DNA of 64,000 nt from an uncultured Porphyromonadaceae bacterium (GTDB lineage Bacteria > Bacteroidota > Bacteroidia > Bacteroidales > Muribaculaceae): NCBI GenBank assembly GCA_900544305.1, contig UQUV01000005.1, positions 1 to 64,000 on the forward strand. Reading direction: 5' to 3'. This document shows, piece by piece, positions 16,390 through 26,362 of the stretch. Both the position numbers and the translations under genes were made by a program. The notes under the pieces were generated by a model, which saw only the letters and a list, made by a program, of their open reading frames with translations, ran no database searches and was not told the origin of the DNA. Position 1 is the stretch's first letter. Every line of letters starts with the position of its first letter.

Positions 16390-18710
16390 AACATGTCCAA
16401 ATCTTCGACGGCGCAGCCGGTACGGAACTCTCGGGACTGCCCGAAGCAAAAGGCCGGTTTATCGAAGAACTGAACCTTCTGCACCCGGAACTGGTGGAAA
16501 ATCTCCACGCACGCTACATTGAAAGCGGTGCCGACTATCTGACTACCAACACGTTCGGTGTCAACCCGGTAAAATGGAACGTGGCAGGAAGCTACTGGAA
16601 GGAAGTGGCCGATGCCGCCATAGCCATTGCACGCCGCGCCGCCGGAAATACGGGAACGAAGGTGATATTCGACATCGGTCCGTCGGGAAAACTGATGGAA
16701 CCTATCGGAGATTTCACGTTCGAACAGGCATACGACAACATACGCCAAGTAGTCGAATACACCAAAGACAAGGTGGACGGCTACATCATTGAAACCTATT
16801 CCGACCTCTATGAGGCAAAAGCAGCCGTTCTGGCGGCAAAAGAGGGCTCGGACCTTCCGGTATTCGCCACAATGACTTTCGACGCGACAGAACGCACACT
16901 AACGGGCTCTACGCCCGAAATCGTTGCGCTCACGCTGACTTCACTAAACGTCGATGCCGTGGGTATCAACTGTTCGACTTCACCGGAACATTTCTACGAC
17001 CTGGTGAAGCGGATGCGCCCGTTCACGCATTTGCCGATACTCGTGCAGCCCAACAAGGGACTGCCGATTATGGCCGGCGGAAAGGTGTTCTACAACTTTA
17101 CGGACGAGCAGTTTGCCCAGTGGACCGGCAAGCTGATTGAAGCCGGAGCATCCATCGTAGGCGGCTGCTGCGGCACGTCGCCGTCAACAATACGCGCCAT
17201 TTCGGCATACAAAGGCCGTGAGCTGCCGGAATACGCGCAGCCCGACGGCACATATATCTGCTCGCCGACACGCCTTCTGAAGCTCGAAAAAGGCATCATT
17301 TGCGGCGAACGCCTTAACCCGACCGGAAAGAAGAAACTACAGCAGGCGTTGCTCAGCCACGATTTCGACTATCTGCAGCGCGAGGCTCTGAATCAGGAAG
17401 AAGGCGGAGCCGCTTTCCTCGACCTCAACGTCGGAATCCCCAACTGCAACGAAAAAGAATTGATTTCCAAGGCTGTAAAGAAAGTGCAGGAAGTGTGCGA
17501 CCTTCCGTTGCAAATCGACAGCGCCAATGCGGAGGCATTGGAGGCGGGCATCCGTCTCTACAACGGCGTGCCGATGATCAACTCCATCAACGGCAGCGAC
17601 GAGTCGCTCGACGCACTTTTGCCCGTAATGAAGAAATACGGCACTCCGGCGGTTTCGCTGGTGCTTAATAAAAAGGGGATACCGGATACGGTAGAGGGCA
17701 GAATGGACATAGCACGCCATATCATAGAAAGGGCAGAGGCGGCAGGAATTGCCCGCAAACAGCTTGTTTTCGATGCGCTGGTAATGACTATATCATCCAA
17801 CTCCGAACACGGCAATATCACGCTCGAAACGCTCTCAGAACTGAAAAAACTGGGCGTGCTGACCATTGTCGGACTCTCCAACATATCTTTCGGACTGCCT
17901 CAACGTGCCTACCTGAACCGCACATTCCTGGCCATGGCACTGACAAAAGGGCTCGACATTCCGATTATGAACCCGCTGGACCGCGATACGGTGGAAACGG
18001 TGAAAGCATTCAACGCCTTGTCGGGAGCTGACAACAAGTGCGAGGAGTACATCGCATTCAACGCCGAGACTCAGCAGGAAACGGCCGAAAAGGACTTGTA
18101 TCACGCCGTCACAAGCGGACTGAAAGATGCCGTTGAAAGCCATTTGCAGGAAGAACTGGCGAAACGACCGGCCGACAGCATCATCAACGAGGTGCTGATT
18201 CCGGCGCTGAACGAAGTGGGAGAGAAGTTCGCCAACCGTCAGCTGTTCCTGCCGCAACTGATACAGTCGGCCGAAGCCGCCAAACAGGCATTCGACCGCC
18301 TGGCAGGCATGATTTCCCGAAACGAGAGCGAACAGAAGGCGGCTGTAATTCTTGCCACCGTCAAAGGCGACATCCACGATATCGGCAAGAATATCGTGAA
18401 AGTGGTACTGGAAAGCCACGGCTACCGTGTCATCGACCTGGGCAAAAACGTTGACGAAGAAACCATCGCCGAAGCCTACCGCCAACACCGTCCGGCGGCA
18501 ATCGGGCTCAGCGCACTGATGACAACGACAGTCGACTCCATGGAGCTGTGCATCAGCCACCTGCGGAATTCCGGAATCCATTGTCCCGTAATTGTCGGAG
18601 GTGCGGTCATTACTGAAAACATCGCCCACAACATCGGTGCCGACCACTATGCCAAGGATGCCTTGTCGGCGGTCGACGTGATGGAAAAAATCACAGCCGG
18701 AACAAACTGA
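16371..18710 (+). CDS. metH: Cobalamin-dependent methionine synthase, short form
   Basis: 779 residues from ATG 16371; an ATG at 16344 is also in frame. E. coli MetH has about 1227 residues. Modules in order: homocysteine S-methyltransferase barrel (about 1-290) with zinc cysteines in GINCSTSP and VGGCCGTSP; pterin-binding domain (about 305-560, starting GERLNPTGKKK); and cobalamin cap plus B12-binding domain (about 570-779) with the lower-ligand motif GDIHDIGKNI. The C-terminal reactivation domain is absent and is supplied by the overlapping upstream gene. A terminator follows at 18734. Confidence 0.95.
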   Translation: MLHEPIKHVQIFDGAAGTELSGLPEAKGRFIEELNLLHPELVENLHARYIESGADYLTTNTFGVNPVKWNVAGSYWKEVADAAIAIARRAAGNTGTKVIFDIGPSGKLMEPIGDFTFEQAYDNIRQVVEYTKDKVDGYIIETYSDLYEAKAAVLAAKEGSDLPVFATMTFDATERTLTGSTPEIVALTLTSLNVDAVGINCSTSPEHFYDLVKRMRPFTHLPILVQPNKGLPIMAGGKVFYNFTDEQFAQWTGKLIEAGASIVGGCCGTSPSTIRAISAYKGRELPEYAQPDGTYICSPTRLLKLEKGIICGERLNPTGKKKLQQALLSHDFDYLQREALNQEEGGAAFLDLNVGIPNCNEKELISKAVKKVQEVCDLPLQIDSANAEALEAGIRLYNGVPMINSINGSDESLDALLPVMKKYGTPAVSLVLNKKGIPDTVEGRMDIARHIIERAEAAGIARKQLVFDALVMTISSNSEHGNITLETLSELKKLGVLTIVGLSNISFGLPQRAYLNRTFLAMALTKGLDIPIMNPLDRDTVETVKAFNALSGADNKCEEYIAFNAETQQETAEKDLYHAVTSGLKDAVESHLQEELAKRPADSIINEVLIPALNEVGEKFANRQLFLPQLIQSAEAAKQAFDRLAGMISRNESEQKAAVILATVKGDIHDIGKNIVKVVLESHGYRVIDLGKNVDEETIAEAYRQHRPAAIGLSALMTTTVDSMELCISHLRNSGIHCPVIVGGAVITENIAHNIGADHYAKDALSAVDVMEKITAGTN

Positions 18711-18733
18711 TACGACATATAAAATCATACAAT

Positions 18734-18778
18734 CCGCCCCGACAGTTTACAAAAAGCAACCGTCAGGGCGGTTTTTTT
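18734..18778 (+). terminator. Rho-independent terminator of metH
   Basis: Stem CCGCCC/GGGCGG extended inward by further pairs, followed by seven T. Confidence 0.9.
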
Positions 18779-18799
18779 GCGTAAAAATGTGCCGGCAGA

Positions 18800-18830
18800 T
18801 TGAAAAAATCAACCAAAAACCATATATTTG
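18800..18830 (+). promoter_or_regulatory. Promoter of the PatB-type lyase gene
   Basis: TTG, 20 bases, TATATTTG. The ATG at 18828 would overlap this -7 element, so translation must start at 18852. Confidence 0.65.
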
Positions 18831-18851
18831 TGGAATATAACACCTACCGAT

Positions 18852-20021
18852 ATGGACTTTGACAAAATTATTGACAGACGAGGAACAGGCTGTATCAAAT
18901 TCGATGATTTGGAAAGCCGGTTCGGAAAAAAAGATTTAATACCAATGTGGATTGCCGACATGGACTTCGAAGTCTGCCCGGCCATCTACGAAGCCTTGAA
19001 ACACCGTATTGACCACAAAATCTATGGCTACCACACGGCTCCGGAAAGCTACTGGCAGTCCATCATCAACTGGAACAAACGCCGCCACGGGCTCGACATC
19101 GCCCGCGAGGAACTGACCTATATGCCCGGCATTGTTCGCGGACTGGCGTACGTACTGCAGTATTTCACATCAAAAGGCGACAAAGTGCTGATTCAGCAGC
19201 CTGTATATCATCCGTTCAAGCACCTTGTTGAAGGCAACGGAAGGGTAGCGGTGAAAAACCCGCTCATCAACACAGGCAACACCATGAAAATGGATCTCGA
19301 CCTGCTGGAACGCCAGATAAAAGAAGAAAAACCGAAAATGATGATACTCTGCAACCCTCATAACCCCGGCGGTGTCGTGTGGAATGTAGAAACGCTGAAA
19401 CGCGTGGCAACGCTCTGCCGCGAAAACGGTGTGCTCGTGGCAAGCGACGAAATACACGGCGACGTGGAACTGTTCGGAAACCATTATACTTCATTTGCCG
19501 CCGTTTCGGAAGACGCGGCTCAGAACAGCATCGTACTTGGAGCTCCGTCAAAGACATTCAACATTCCGGGACTTATCAGCTCCTGGTGTGTCATCAAGAA
19601 CAAGGAACTCCGTCAGGGATTCTACGACTGGCTGGCAATCAATGAGTTAAACGAGCCGACCTTCACCGTAACCGTTGCAACGGAAGCTGCCTACAATCAG
19701 GGAGAAAGCTGGCTGAACGAAACGCTTGCCTACCTCGAAGGCAACATTCTTGCACTGGAAGAATTCGTCAAAGAACACCTGCCGTGCATCAAAGTCATGC
19801 GCCCACAGGCATCCTATCTGATTTGGCTCGACTGCACCGAGCTCGGACTGAAAGGGCAGGAGCTCGACCAACTGTTCATTGACGCAGGTCTGGCACTCAA
19901 CGACGGTGAAATGTTCGGCGACGGAGGCGAATACCACCAGCGCATCAACATCGGCTGCTCACGTTCCGTCATCATTGAAGCCTTAAAACGGCTGGAAAGA
20001 ACCATTGCACAGCGTAAATAG
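18852..20021 (+). CDS. PatB/MalY-type aminotransferase (cystathionine beta-lyase)
   Basis: 389 residues, fold-type I PLP enzyme. Start at 18852 chosen because the earlier ATG overlaps the promoter. The typical N terminus is DFDKIIDRRGTGCIKFD, with PMWIADMDFEVCPAI at about residues 33-47; the PLP-phosphate region is LCNPHNPGGVVW (about 167-178) and the Schiff-base lysine is in GAPSKTFNIPG (about 228-238). PatB enzymes cleave the C-S bond of cystathionine or cysteine, giving homocysteine or sulfide. Position next to metF-metH fits homocysteine supply, but the transcript is separate. Confidence 0.92.
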   Translation: MDFDKIIDRRGTGCIKFDDLESRFGKKDLIPMWIADMDFEVCPAIYEALKHRIDHKIYGYHTAPESYWQSIINWNKRRHGLDIAREELTYMPGIVRGLAYVLQYFTSKGDKVLIQQPVYHPFKHLVEGNGRVAVKNPLINTGNTMKMDLDLLERQIKEEKPKMMILCNPHNPGGVVWNVETLKRVATLCRENGVLVASDEIHGDVELFGNHYTSFAAVSEDAAQNSIVLGAPSKTFNIPGLISSWCVIKNKELRQGFYDWLAINELNEPTFTVTVATEAAYNQGESWLNETLAYLEGNILALEEFVKEHLPCIKVMRPQASYLIWLDCTELGLKGQELDQLFIDAGLALNDGEMFGDGGEYHQRINIGCSRSVIIEALKRLERTIAQRK

Positions 20022-20043
20022 GCGGAATTGCCGGACAATTTAC

Positions 20044-20051
20044 TAACTTTG
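20044..20051 (+). promoter_or_regulatory. Possible -7 element of the 170-residue hypothetical
   Basis: TAACTTTG fits TAnnTTTG, 26 bases before the ATG. No -33 element at normal spacing. Confidence 0.4.
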
Positions 20052-20077
20052 CACTCTGTTAGCAGAATAAAGACATT

Positions 20078-20590
20078 ATGAAATATCGCAACGAAGAGGA
20101 CAAGTGCTACGGAATTACAGGTATGGCTATCGGCATCACTATCTGGAATGGCGAGGACATGCTCTACAAACTGGACTTGGACAACGAGGCCAGTCAATAC
20201 GTGCAGTTCACTTCCGACTACTATTTTAGCGGAAATCCCGGTATTCCCGCTAAAGAATCCTGGCACTATACGCTGAAACACTATCAGATGACCGTAGGTA
20301 TGCTTATCGGCAACATGATGTGCCGTTCGCTGAAAAAGAACGACATCAACTACTCGAAAGTAAAGAAAGCGCTCTACAAGTCAATTGCTGAAGAAGGCAA
20401 ACGCACCTGCCAGTTGGAAGAGGACGAAATAAAGACCATGTTTGACGACACTTACAGATATCTGGAACAAGTGTTCAGCAACCGTTCCGTGCGCGACATC
20501 GCCAACGATTTCGCAAAAAAACTGCAAGAACGCCGCACCCTTTTCAACTACGAAGTAAAAGCACTCCTCGGAATGCTCCAAATGCTGTAA
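20078..20590 (+). CDS. Hypothetical protein, 170 residues
   Basis: I do not recognise a characterised family. The protein is cytosolic by appearance, with no signal peptide or membrane segment. The N-terminal half (residues 1-75) is mixed, with an AIGITIWNGEDMLYKLDLD strand region and a tyrosine-rich stretch YVQFTSDYYFSG. The C-terminal half is helical and charged. It has its own likely -7 element and terminator. It resembles small conserved hypotheticals seen across Bacteroidales genomes, but that is from memory only. Confidence 0.75.
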   Translation: MKYRNEEDKCYGITGMAIGITIWNGEDMLYKLDLDNEASQYVQFTSDYYFSGNPGIPAKESWHYTLKHYQMTVGMLIGNMMCRSLKKNDINYSKVKKALYKSIAEEGKRTCQLEEDEIKTMFDDTYRYLEQVFSNRSVRDIANDFAKKLQERRTLFNYEVKALLGMLQML

Positions 20591-20600
20591 TATACCTCTT

Positions 20601-20645
20601 AATACCCCTCATCCTCAAATGCGGATAGAGGGGTATTTTCTCTTC
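20601..20645 (+). terminator. Rho-independent terminator
   Basis: Stem AATACCCCTC / GAGGGGTATT, 10 perfect pairs, followed by TTCTCTTCTC. Confidence 0.8.
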
Positions 20646-20705
20646 TCACCAAAAGATTAATCATTTAAACACCAACAAATTAACAAACAATTTACAGACC
20701 TAATC

Positions 20706-23700
20706 ATGAAAAAATTTACTCTGACAACCCTCTTGATGCTACTATTTGCATTTGTAGCCGGAGCTGAAAATTTTCCGCAAAAAGAAAGAGCCGGAACCAC
20801 CATCCAACGTAAAGAAACAGGCCATCAACGCATGATGCAACCACGCCAACAGGCACCGGAACAGTATCCCGACATCTTCGGTTGGCTTCGTTATGACGAA
20901 AGAAACCAGGATGAATACGGAATTTGCAAATTCAATGCCTATACACCGGAAACCATTGACGTGCTCCATGTTTTTCCTCACGACTTTGCCGCTTCGGCAG
21001 GAGCTTTTGCCAACGGAAAATACTATGTCTATATCTATTCTCCCGGCGACGGTGTAGCAACTCCCATTGGATTCGGGACAGTCGACATCAACACCGGCGA
21101 ATACAAACAGATTAAGGACTATACAGGGCTCAACACGCTGTTTGCCGACATGTCGTTCGACTATTCCACAAACACGATGTACGCCATTGGAAATCCGCCC
21201 ATGGCACATTCTTCCGTCCTGATGAAAGTCGACCTTGCCACCGGAGACATCACTACCGTGTGCAACCTGCCGCATACATTTGTGACAATGGCATGTTCCT
21301 ACGAAGGTCAAATGTACGCAGTTAAAGCAGATGACGGCTATCTATACACTATCGACAAGACGAACGGAAACGCAACAGAAATAGGCTATACCTACGAAGA
21401 ACCGGAAGGCCAATACTTGCAATCAATGGAGTTTGACCATAAGAGCAACAAACTCTATTGGGCAGTCAACACGATTTATCAGGAAGGCGTACTGGCAGAA
21501 GTAAACCTGGAAACAGGCGAGGCAACACGGCTCGGAACAATGGGCAACAACGCGCAAATCGTGGGCCTATACATACCATTTGAAAAAATCAACGACGGTG
21601 CTCCGGCCAAAGTGGAAGAACTAACGGCTATTCCTGCTGCCGACGGTTCATTGTCAACAACATTATCGTGGAAGAATCCGTCGACTACCTTTAATGGCGA
21701 AGCACTTGCTTCACTGACAAAAGTCATAGTCTACCGCGATGAAGAACAAGCCGGAGAAGTAACCAATGCTGCTCCCGGCGGTATGTCAACATGGACGGAC
21801 AACTCTCCCTCAAAAGGATTACACTCTTATCGTGTAGTTGCTGTCAACGATGCAGGAAACAGCGAATCGGCCACAACTACGGCTTTTGTCGGATTCGATA
21901 TTCCAAAAGCTCCGACAAATATCAAGGCGACAAGCACTGGCGACAATTCTATCCGCATCACTTGGACTGCACCGGAAAAGGGCGTGAACAATGGCTGGAT
22001 TGATTTGGCTTCTCTAAAATATAAAATTGTCCGTATGCCTGACGGAAAAACTCTTTCGGAAGACGCAACAGGCACATCATTCGACGACACAACTATCGAA
22101 TCACTTGCCAACTATTCATATGAACTGACCGCCATCACAACAGAAGGAGCAGGAGAGAAAGGCACATCCAATGCAGTCGTTGCCGGACCGGCCATTTCCG
22201 TTCCCTATTTCTGCAACTTTGCAACAGACAATGATTTCGCCCTATGGACAGTAATCGACAGTAATAAGGACAGCTATACATGGAGAAGGGAAACGACTCT
22301 CAATGCAGCTTACTACTATTACAACGAAGACGGCGAGACCGCAGCCGACGATTGGCTGATATCCTCTCCAATCAAATTGCAAGCGGGCAAAAAATACCGG
22401 TTGGAGTTCAAGCTACAGTCTTACGACAGCTCTTATCCGGAAAAAATGGAAGTCTTCTTCGGAACAGACAAGACCGTTGAAGCCATGACTACAAAACTGG
22501 GAAGCTATACTGTGGCCGACAACAATTTTGTCAGCTATGAAATCATACTTCCGGACATTTCCGCTGACGGTAACTATCATTTGGGATTCCACTGTATTTC
22601 GGATGCTTACCAATTCATTTTGTATCTGACTGACGTATCACTGAAAGAGGCGTCGGAAAGCAAACTGTCGGGAAAAGTTACCGATGGCAGCCAGCCACTT
22701 GAAGGTGTAACAGTTGCCCTTGAAGGAACGGAACTCAGCACAATGACCAATGCCGAAGGCGTATATCTGTTGGAAAAAATTCCAGCCGGCACGTACAACG
22801 TGACTTTCGACAAAGTCGGATTCGAAGTGAAAAAGGAAACAAATGTCACTCTCACCGACACAGATGGAAAAACACTTGATGCTGCACTTACAGCACTTCC
22901 GAAATTTACCGTCTCCGGTAAAATTGTCAATGAAGAAAATGCACCGGTAGGTGATGCAGAAGTTTGCATTTCAGGCTACGGCGAATATACGTCCACAAGC
23001 GATACAGAAGGCAATTTCACGGTGGAAGGAGTCTATAAACATGACAATTACCAGCTGACCGTGAACCGCTACAGCCTACAACCCCACACGCAATCCGTCA
23101 GCGTGGCCGACGAAGCTGTAAATGTTGGAACTATTGCACTGAACGACAAATTGCTGAGCCCTTACGGACTAACCGTAGAGACCAACAACGAGGAAGCCTC
23201 ACTTACATGGCAGAAGCCGCTCGACGTACAGGAATTCCGTTATGATAACGGTACACATGGCGGCCGATTGGGCAGAACTGACGACACCGAATACAGCGCA
23301 TACGGAGCCGTATTCCGCACGCCTTCACACCTGACAGGCATGACCTGGTATATTGAAAAATATTTAACAACCCACACGGCAGTTAATGTATTTATTTTTG
23401 ACCTCGATGAGGAAGGAAATCCTACAAACACACTACTGTATTCACAGTCGGGTGTACCGGCAATTGACGACGAATGGAACCGTTTCGATTTCCCGACAAT
23501 TGTCGATGCTCCACGTGGCTATATGGTAGCTATCGGTTGCGAAGGTCATACCGGTCTCGGACTGGACGACGGCAACAATCCGGACTACCCATTTATGGAA
23601 CGAACCAGTTGCTTCACCACTGACTATCGTACCGGCAATTTTGAATACGTTGAGAGCCATAACATTCAACGTTCACTGATGATTCGTGCCATCGGTATCA

Positions 23701-25298
23701 AGCAGGGAGAGGACCAATTGCCGACAGTCACTTCAGAAACAAAATACAACGTGTGGAGAATGACAGAAGAGCAAACAAGCGACGAATCACAATGGACACT
23801 GCTGACAGCCGCACCACAGGCCAAATTCACATTTACCGACAAGCAATGGGGCGCTCAGCCACAAGGATTCTACCGCTATGCAGTGAAAGCAGTCTATAAA
23901 GACGGAGAAACGGGCGAGGCAACCATCAGCGAAAGTCTTGCCAACAAGATGCTCACACAAGTAAAACTGACACTCACCACCAATACACCGAACAATGAGG
24001 CGGCAGGAGTACAGGTAACGCTTACGAACAACGACGGTGACACAAACCACTTATATACGGCTACAGCCGCTGCTGACGGCACTTGTGACATTGCGGACGT
24101 ATGGAAAGGCATTTATACCATAGCACTCCGAAAGAAGGGTTTCAACACGGTAACAAAAGAAAACATAGACCTTTCAAAAGAAGCGTCCTATACGTTGCAA
24201 TATGCACTGGAAGAATACATCGCCGACCCATACAATCTGGAAATTGCTCCTACCGGCACTGACGGAGAACGCACGTTCACATGGAACACAACCAACTTTA
24301 TGTTGGATGATTTTGAAGGACATGACGACTTTGCCGTCAATTCCCCGGGCAAACTGAATTGGTCGTACATTGACGGCGACAACTCTACTGTATATCCGAT
24401 TGATGCAGTGGATTATCCCAACAGCGAAGGTCCGATGGCCTACATGATTTTTAATCCGTATGAAACTGATCCGGTTTTGGGCGTTATGGACAGCAAAATT
24501 CGTCCGCACAGCGGAAACAAGTTCCTGGCAGCATTTGCATCAACTGATGATGTGAACAATGACTTCATCATCTCTCCTGAGCTGAAGTTCAACAAGGATT
24601 TTGTATTCAAGTTCTTTGCAAAAAGCTATAGTGAAGACTACGGACAAGAAAAAATCCGCGTAGGATATTCGACAAGCGGCAAGGAAGAGGGTGATTTCGT
24701 ATGGCTGACAGGCGACGAACCATTGGCTATCCCAATGGGAGAATGGAAAGAATATCGCTACGAAATTCCGGCATCTGCAAAGTATGTCACATTGAACTGC
24801 GTATCCGATTATCTGTTCCTGTTGATGATCGACGACATGTTTATCGGCATCGAGGTTCCGGAAAATATTGATATTGACAATATCCGCGAAGACCTCTCGT
24901 TTGAAGTATATCTCGACGGTTCGAAAGTGGGAACTGTAGCAGAAAACAATTACACATTCCGTAATCTGTCCACAGGTATGCATAAGGCCGGCGTTAAAGC
25001 GGTATTTGCATCAACAACAACACCTCTTGTTGAAATTGAATTCAACGTAATGGAAGAATCTTCAGTGGGCTCTGTTGCCAGCAACAGCAAATTCAAAGTA
25101 TATCCAAACCCGACAAAAGGTATGGTAAACATTGAAGGCAATTATGACTTTGTTGAAGTAATGAACGCCACAGGTACATTGATTGCCCGCTTCGAAGCAC
25201 AGGAAACCATAAATCTTGGAAACTGTCCGAAAGGCATATACATTTTGAAGATTTCTACTCCACAAGGATATACAACACAGAAACTGATTGTCGAATAA
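20706..25298 (+). CDS. Large T9SS-exported multidomain surface protein
   Basis: 1530 residues. Signal peptide 1-20 (KKFTLTTLLMLLFAFVAGA). Residues about 40-290 look like a beta-propeller of repeated short units (DINTGEYKQI, DLATGDITTV, DKTNGNATEI, NLETGEATRL). Fibronectin-type III-like segments follow at about 300-490. A cleaved-adhesin / choice-of-anchor-J domain is at about 498-645 (DDWLISSPIKLQAGKKYRLE), two carboxypeptidase-regulatory-like repeats at about 650-808, a third such repeat at about 1085-1165, and a second adhesin-J domain at about 1198-1388. The C terminus (about 1459-1530) is a type A T9SS sorting tail (VYPNPTKGMVNIEG, KGIYILKI). Probably displayed or released at the cell surface; ligand unknown. 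Confidence 0.9.
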   Translation: MKKFTLTTLLMLLFAFVAGAENFPQKERAGTTIQRKETGHQRMMQPRQQAPEQYPDIFGWLRYDERNQDEYGICKFNAYTPETIDVLHVFPHDFAASAGAFANGKYYVYIYSPGDGVATPIGFGTVDINTGEYKQIKDYTGLNTLFADMSFDYSTNTMYAIGNPPMAHSSVLMKVDLATGDITTVCNLPHTFVTMACSYEGQMYAVKADDGYLYTIDKTNGNATEIGYTYEEPEGQYLQSMEFDHKSNKLYWAVNTIYQEGVLAEVNLETGEATRLGTMGNNAQIVGLYIPFEKINDGAPAKVEELTAIPAADGSLSTTLSWKNPSTTFNGEALASLTKVIVYRDEEQAGEVTNAAPGGMSTWTDNSPSKGLHSYRVVAVNDAGNSESATTTAFVGFDIPKAPTNIKATSTGDNSIRITWTAPEKGVNNGWIDLASLKYKIVRMPDGKTLSEDATGTSFDDTTIESLANYSYELTAITTEGAGEKGTSNAVVAGPAISVPYFCNFATDNDFALWTVIDSNKDSYTWRRETTLNAAYYYYNEDGETAADDWLISSPIKLQAGKKYRLEFKLQSYDSSYPEKMEVFFGTDKTVEAMTTKLGSYTVADNNFVSYEIILPDISADGNYHLGFHCISDAYQFILYLTDVSLKEASESKLSGKVTDGSQPLEGVTVALEGTELSTMTNAEGVYLLEKIPAGTYNVTFDKVGFEVKKETNVTLTDTDGKTLDAALTALPKFTVSGKIVNEENAPVGDAEVCISGYGEYTSTSDTEGNFTVEGVYKHDNYQLTVNRYSLQPHTQSVSVADEAVNVGTIALNDKLLSPYGLTVETNNEEASLTWQKPLDVQEFRYDNGTHGGRLGRTDDTEYSAYGAVFRTPSHLTGMTWYIEKYLTTHTAVNVFIFDLDEEGNPTNTLLYSQSGVPAIDDEWNRFDFPTIVDAPRGYMVAIGCEGHTGLGLDDGNNPDYPFMERTSCFTTDYRTGNFEYVESHNIQRSLMIRAIGIKQGEDQLPTVTSETKYNVWRMTEEQTSDESQWTLLTAAPQAKFTFTDKQWGAQPQGFYRYAVKAVYKDGETGEATISESLANKMLTQVKLTLTTNTPNNEAAGVQVTLTNNDGDTNHLYTATAAADGTCDIADVWKGIYTIALRKKGFNTVTKENIDLSKEASYTLQYALEEYIADPYNLEIAPTGTDGERTFTWNTTNFMLDDFEGHDDFAVNSPGKLNWSYIDGDNSTVYPIDAVDYPNSEGPMAYMIFNPYETDPVLGVMDSKIRPHSGNKFLAAFASTDDVNNDFIISPELKFNKDFVFKFFAKSYSEDYGQEKIRVGYSTSGKEEGDFVWLTGDEPLAIPMGEWKEYRYEIPASAKYVTLNCVSDYLFLLMIDDMFIGIEVPENIDIDNIREDLSFEVYLDGSKVGTVAENNYTFRNLSTGMHKAGVKAVFASTTTPLVEIEFNVMEESSVGSVASNSKFKVYPNPTKGMVNIEGNYDFVEVMNATGTLIARFEAQETINLGNCPKGIYILKISTPQGYTTQKLIVE

Positions 25299-25324
25299 CA
25301 GACAATTCTTATTTCTGACAAGCA

Positions 25325-25368
25325 AAAACTGCGGCATAATTCCCAATGGATGTGCCGCAGTTTTTATT
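25325..25368. terminator. Bidirectional terminator between convergent genes
   Basis: AAAAACTGCGGCA and TGCCGCAGTTTTT form a hairpin with A and T runs on both sides. It serves the 1530-residue protein gene (plus) and the glucosaminidase gene (minus). Confidence 0.88.
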
Positions 25369-25382
25369 CTGTTATATGTCTG

Positions 25383-26360
25383 TTATCGTAAGCGGAGCTT
25401 TTTGCCTGCGCGCAGGCGGTCGTCGGCTTCGAGGCCGTTCATTTTCAGGAAGGATTCGAGTTTGATGCCGTATTCTTGAGCGATGGAATAGGGGGTATCG
25501 CCCTTTTTCACCTTATGTGTTTCCGGACCCGTTTCCACGCAGTCGTTCTTTTCCTCCAAATAAAGCATGGATCCGGCTTCCAGCATTTCGTCGCGCCGTC
25601 CGAGGTCGTTGAACGAAAGCAAACGGCGTTTCTTGATGCCGAATTCTTCGGCTATCGCATCATAAGTATCGCCCTCATAAACAGTGATGTAGTAAAGTCC
25701 CCATTTCTTCCGCATCTTGTGCATCAGCTTGAACTCGTTGATAATTTCCATATCAATGGAATGTTCCAGCGTTTCATCGCCCTGCAATTTCTTGCGTGAA
25801 GCAATCACAGGCTGTCCCGTGTCGTAGGCATACAATTCGTAAGTTTCGATAATGTTTATCAGCTTCGATGCATAGGACGGGTCTGTGGCATAACCGCATT
25901 TTTTCAGACCTTTCGCCCATCCCTTATAGTCGGTCGGCTTCAGTTCAAACAGCGGGGCATAGCGCTTCTTCATCAAAAAGCGTGCATGGTCCTCAAACGA
26001 TTCTGCCGCATCATCATATTTCCGGAAACATTCGTTCAGTTCATCATCATCGGCATGTATCACGTCGCCTTTCCATGTCGAATGGCACTTGATACCGAAA
26101 TGATTGTTGCCCTCAACGGCCAGACGCGACTTTCCGGCACCACTTTCCAGCAACCCCTGTGCCAGCGTAATACTGGCAGGAATACCGTATTCCTGCTGAT
26201 GACGCACCGCCGTTTCGCTATACTGTTCGATATACATCAGATAGTCCATCGACTGGGCACACACCGTTGCCGCCGAAGAAAACAAAAATAAGACAAGAAA
26301 AATCAGCAAGTTGCCGATTTTCTGAAAATAAGTGTTATATTTGCATAAATGAGTCAGCAT
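25383..26360 (-). CDS. Glucosaminidase-family peptidoglycan hydrolase with two LysM domains
   Basis: 325 residues. A hydrophobic export signal at about residues 15-36 (LLIFLVLFLFSSAATVCAQS) follows a polar N-terminal tail, so the true start may be slightly internal. The glucosaminidase domain (about 38-178) has GIPASITLAQGLLESGAGKS with the catalytic glutamate, then NNHFGIKCH. LysM repeats follow at about 229-275 and 281-325 (YEGDTYDAIAEEFGI, KKGDTPYSIAQEYGI), which bind peptidoglycan. The probable role is cell-wall remodelling. The start codon lies 2 bases from the divergent cdd start. Confidence 0.9.
   Translation of the reverse strand: MLTHLCKYNTYFQKIGNLLIFLVLFLFSSAATVCAQSMDYLMYIEQYSETAVRHQQEYGIPASITLAQGLLESGAGKSRLAVEGNNHFGIKCHSTWKGDVIHADDDELNECFRKYDDAAESFEDHARFLMKKRYAPLFELKPTDYKGWAKGLKKCGYATDPSYASKLINIIETYELYAYDTGQPVIASRKKLQGDETLEHSIDMEIINEFKLMHKMRKKWGLYYITVYEGDTYDAIAEEFGIKKRRLLSFNDLGRRDEMLEAGSMLYLEEKNDCVETGPETHKVKKGDTPYSIAQEYGIKLESFLKMNGLEADDRLRAGKKLRLR
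26311..26343 (+). promoter_or_regulatory. Promoter of cdd
   Basis: TTG, 22 bases, TATATTTG, ending 19 bases before the cdd ATG. It lies inside the predicted 5' coding end of the divergent glucosaminidase gene. Confidence 0.65.
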
Positions 26361-26362
26361 AT

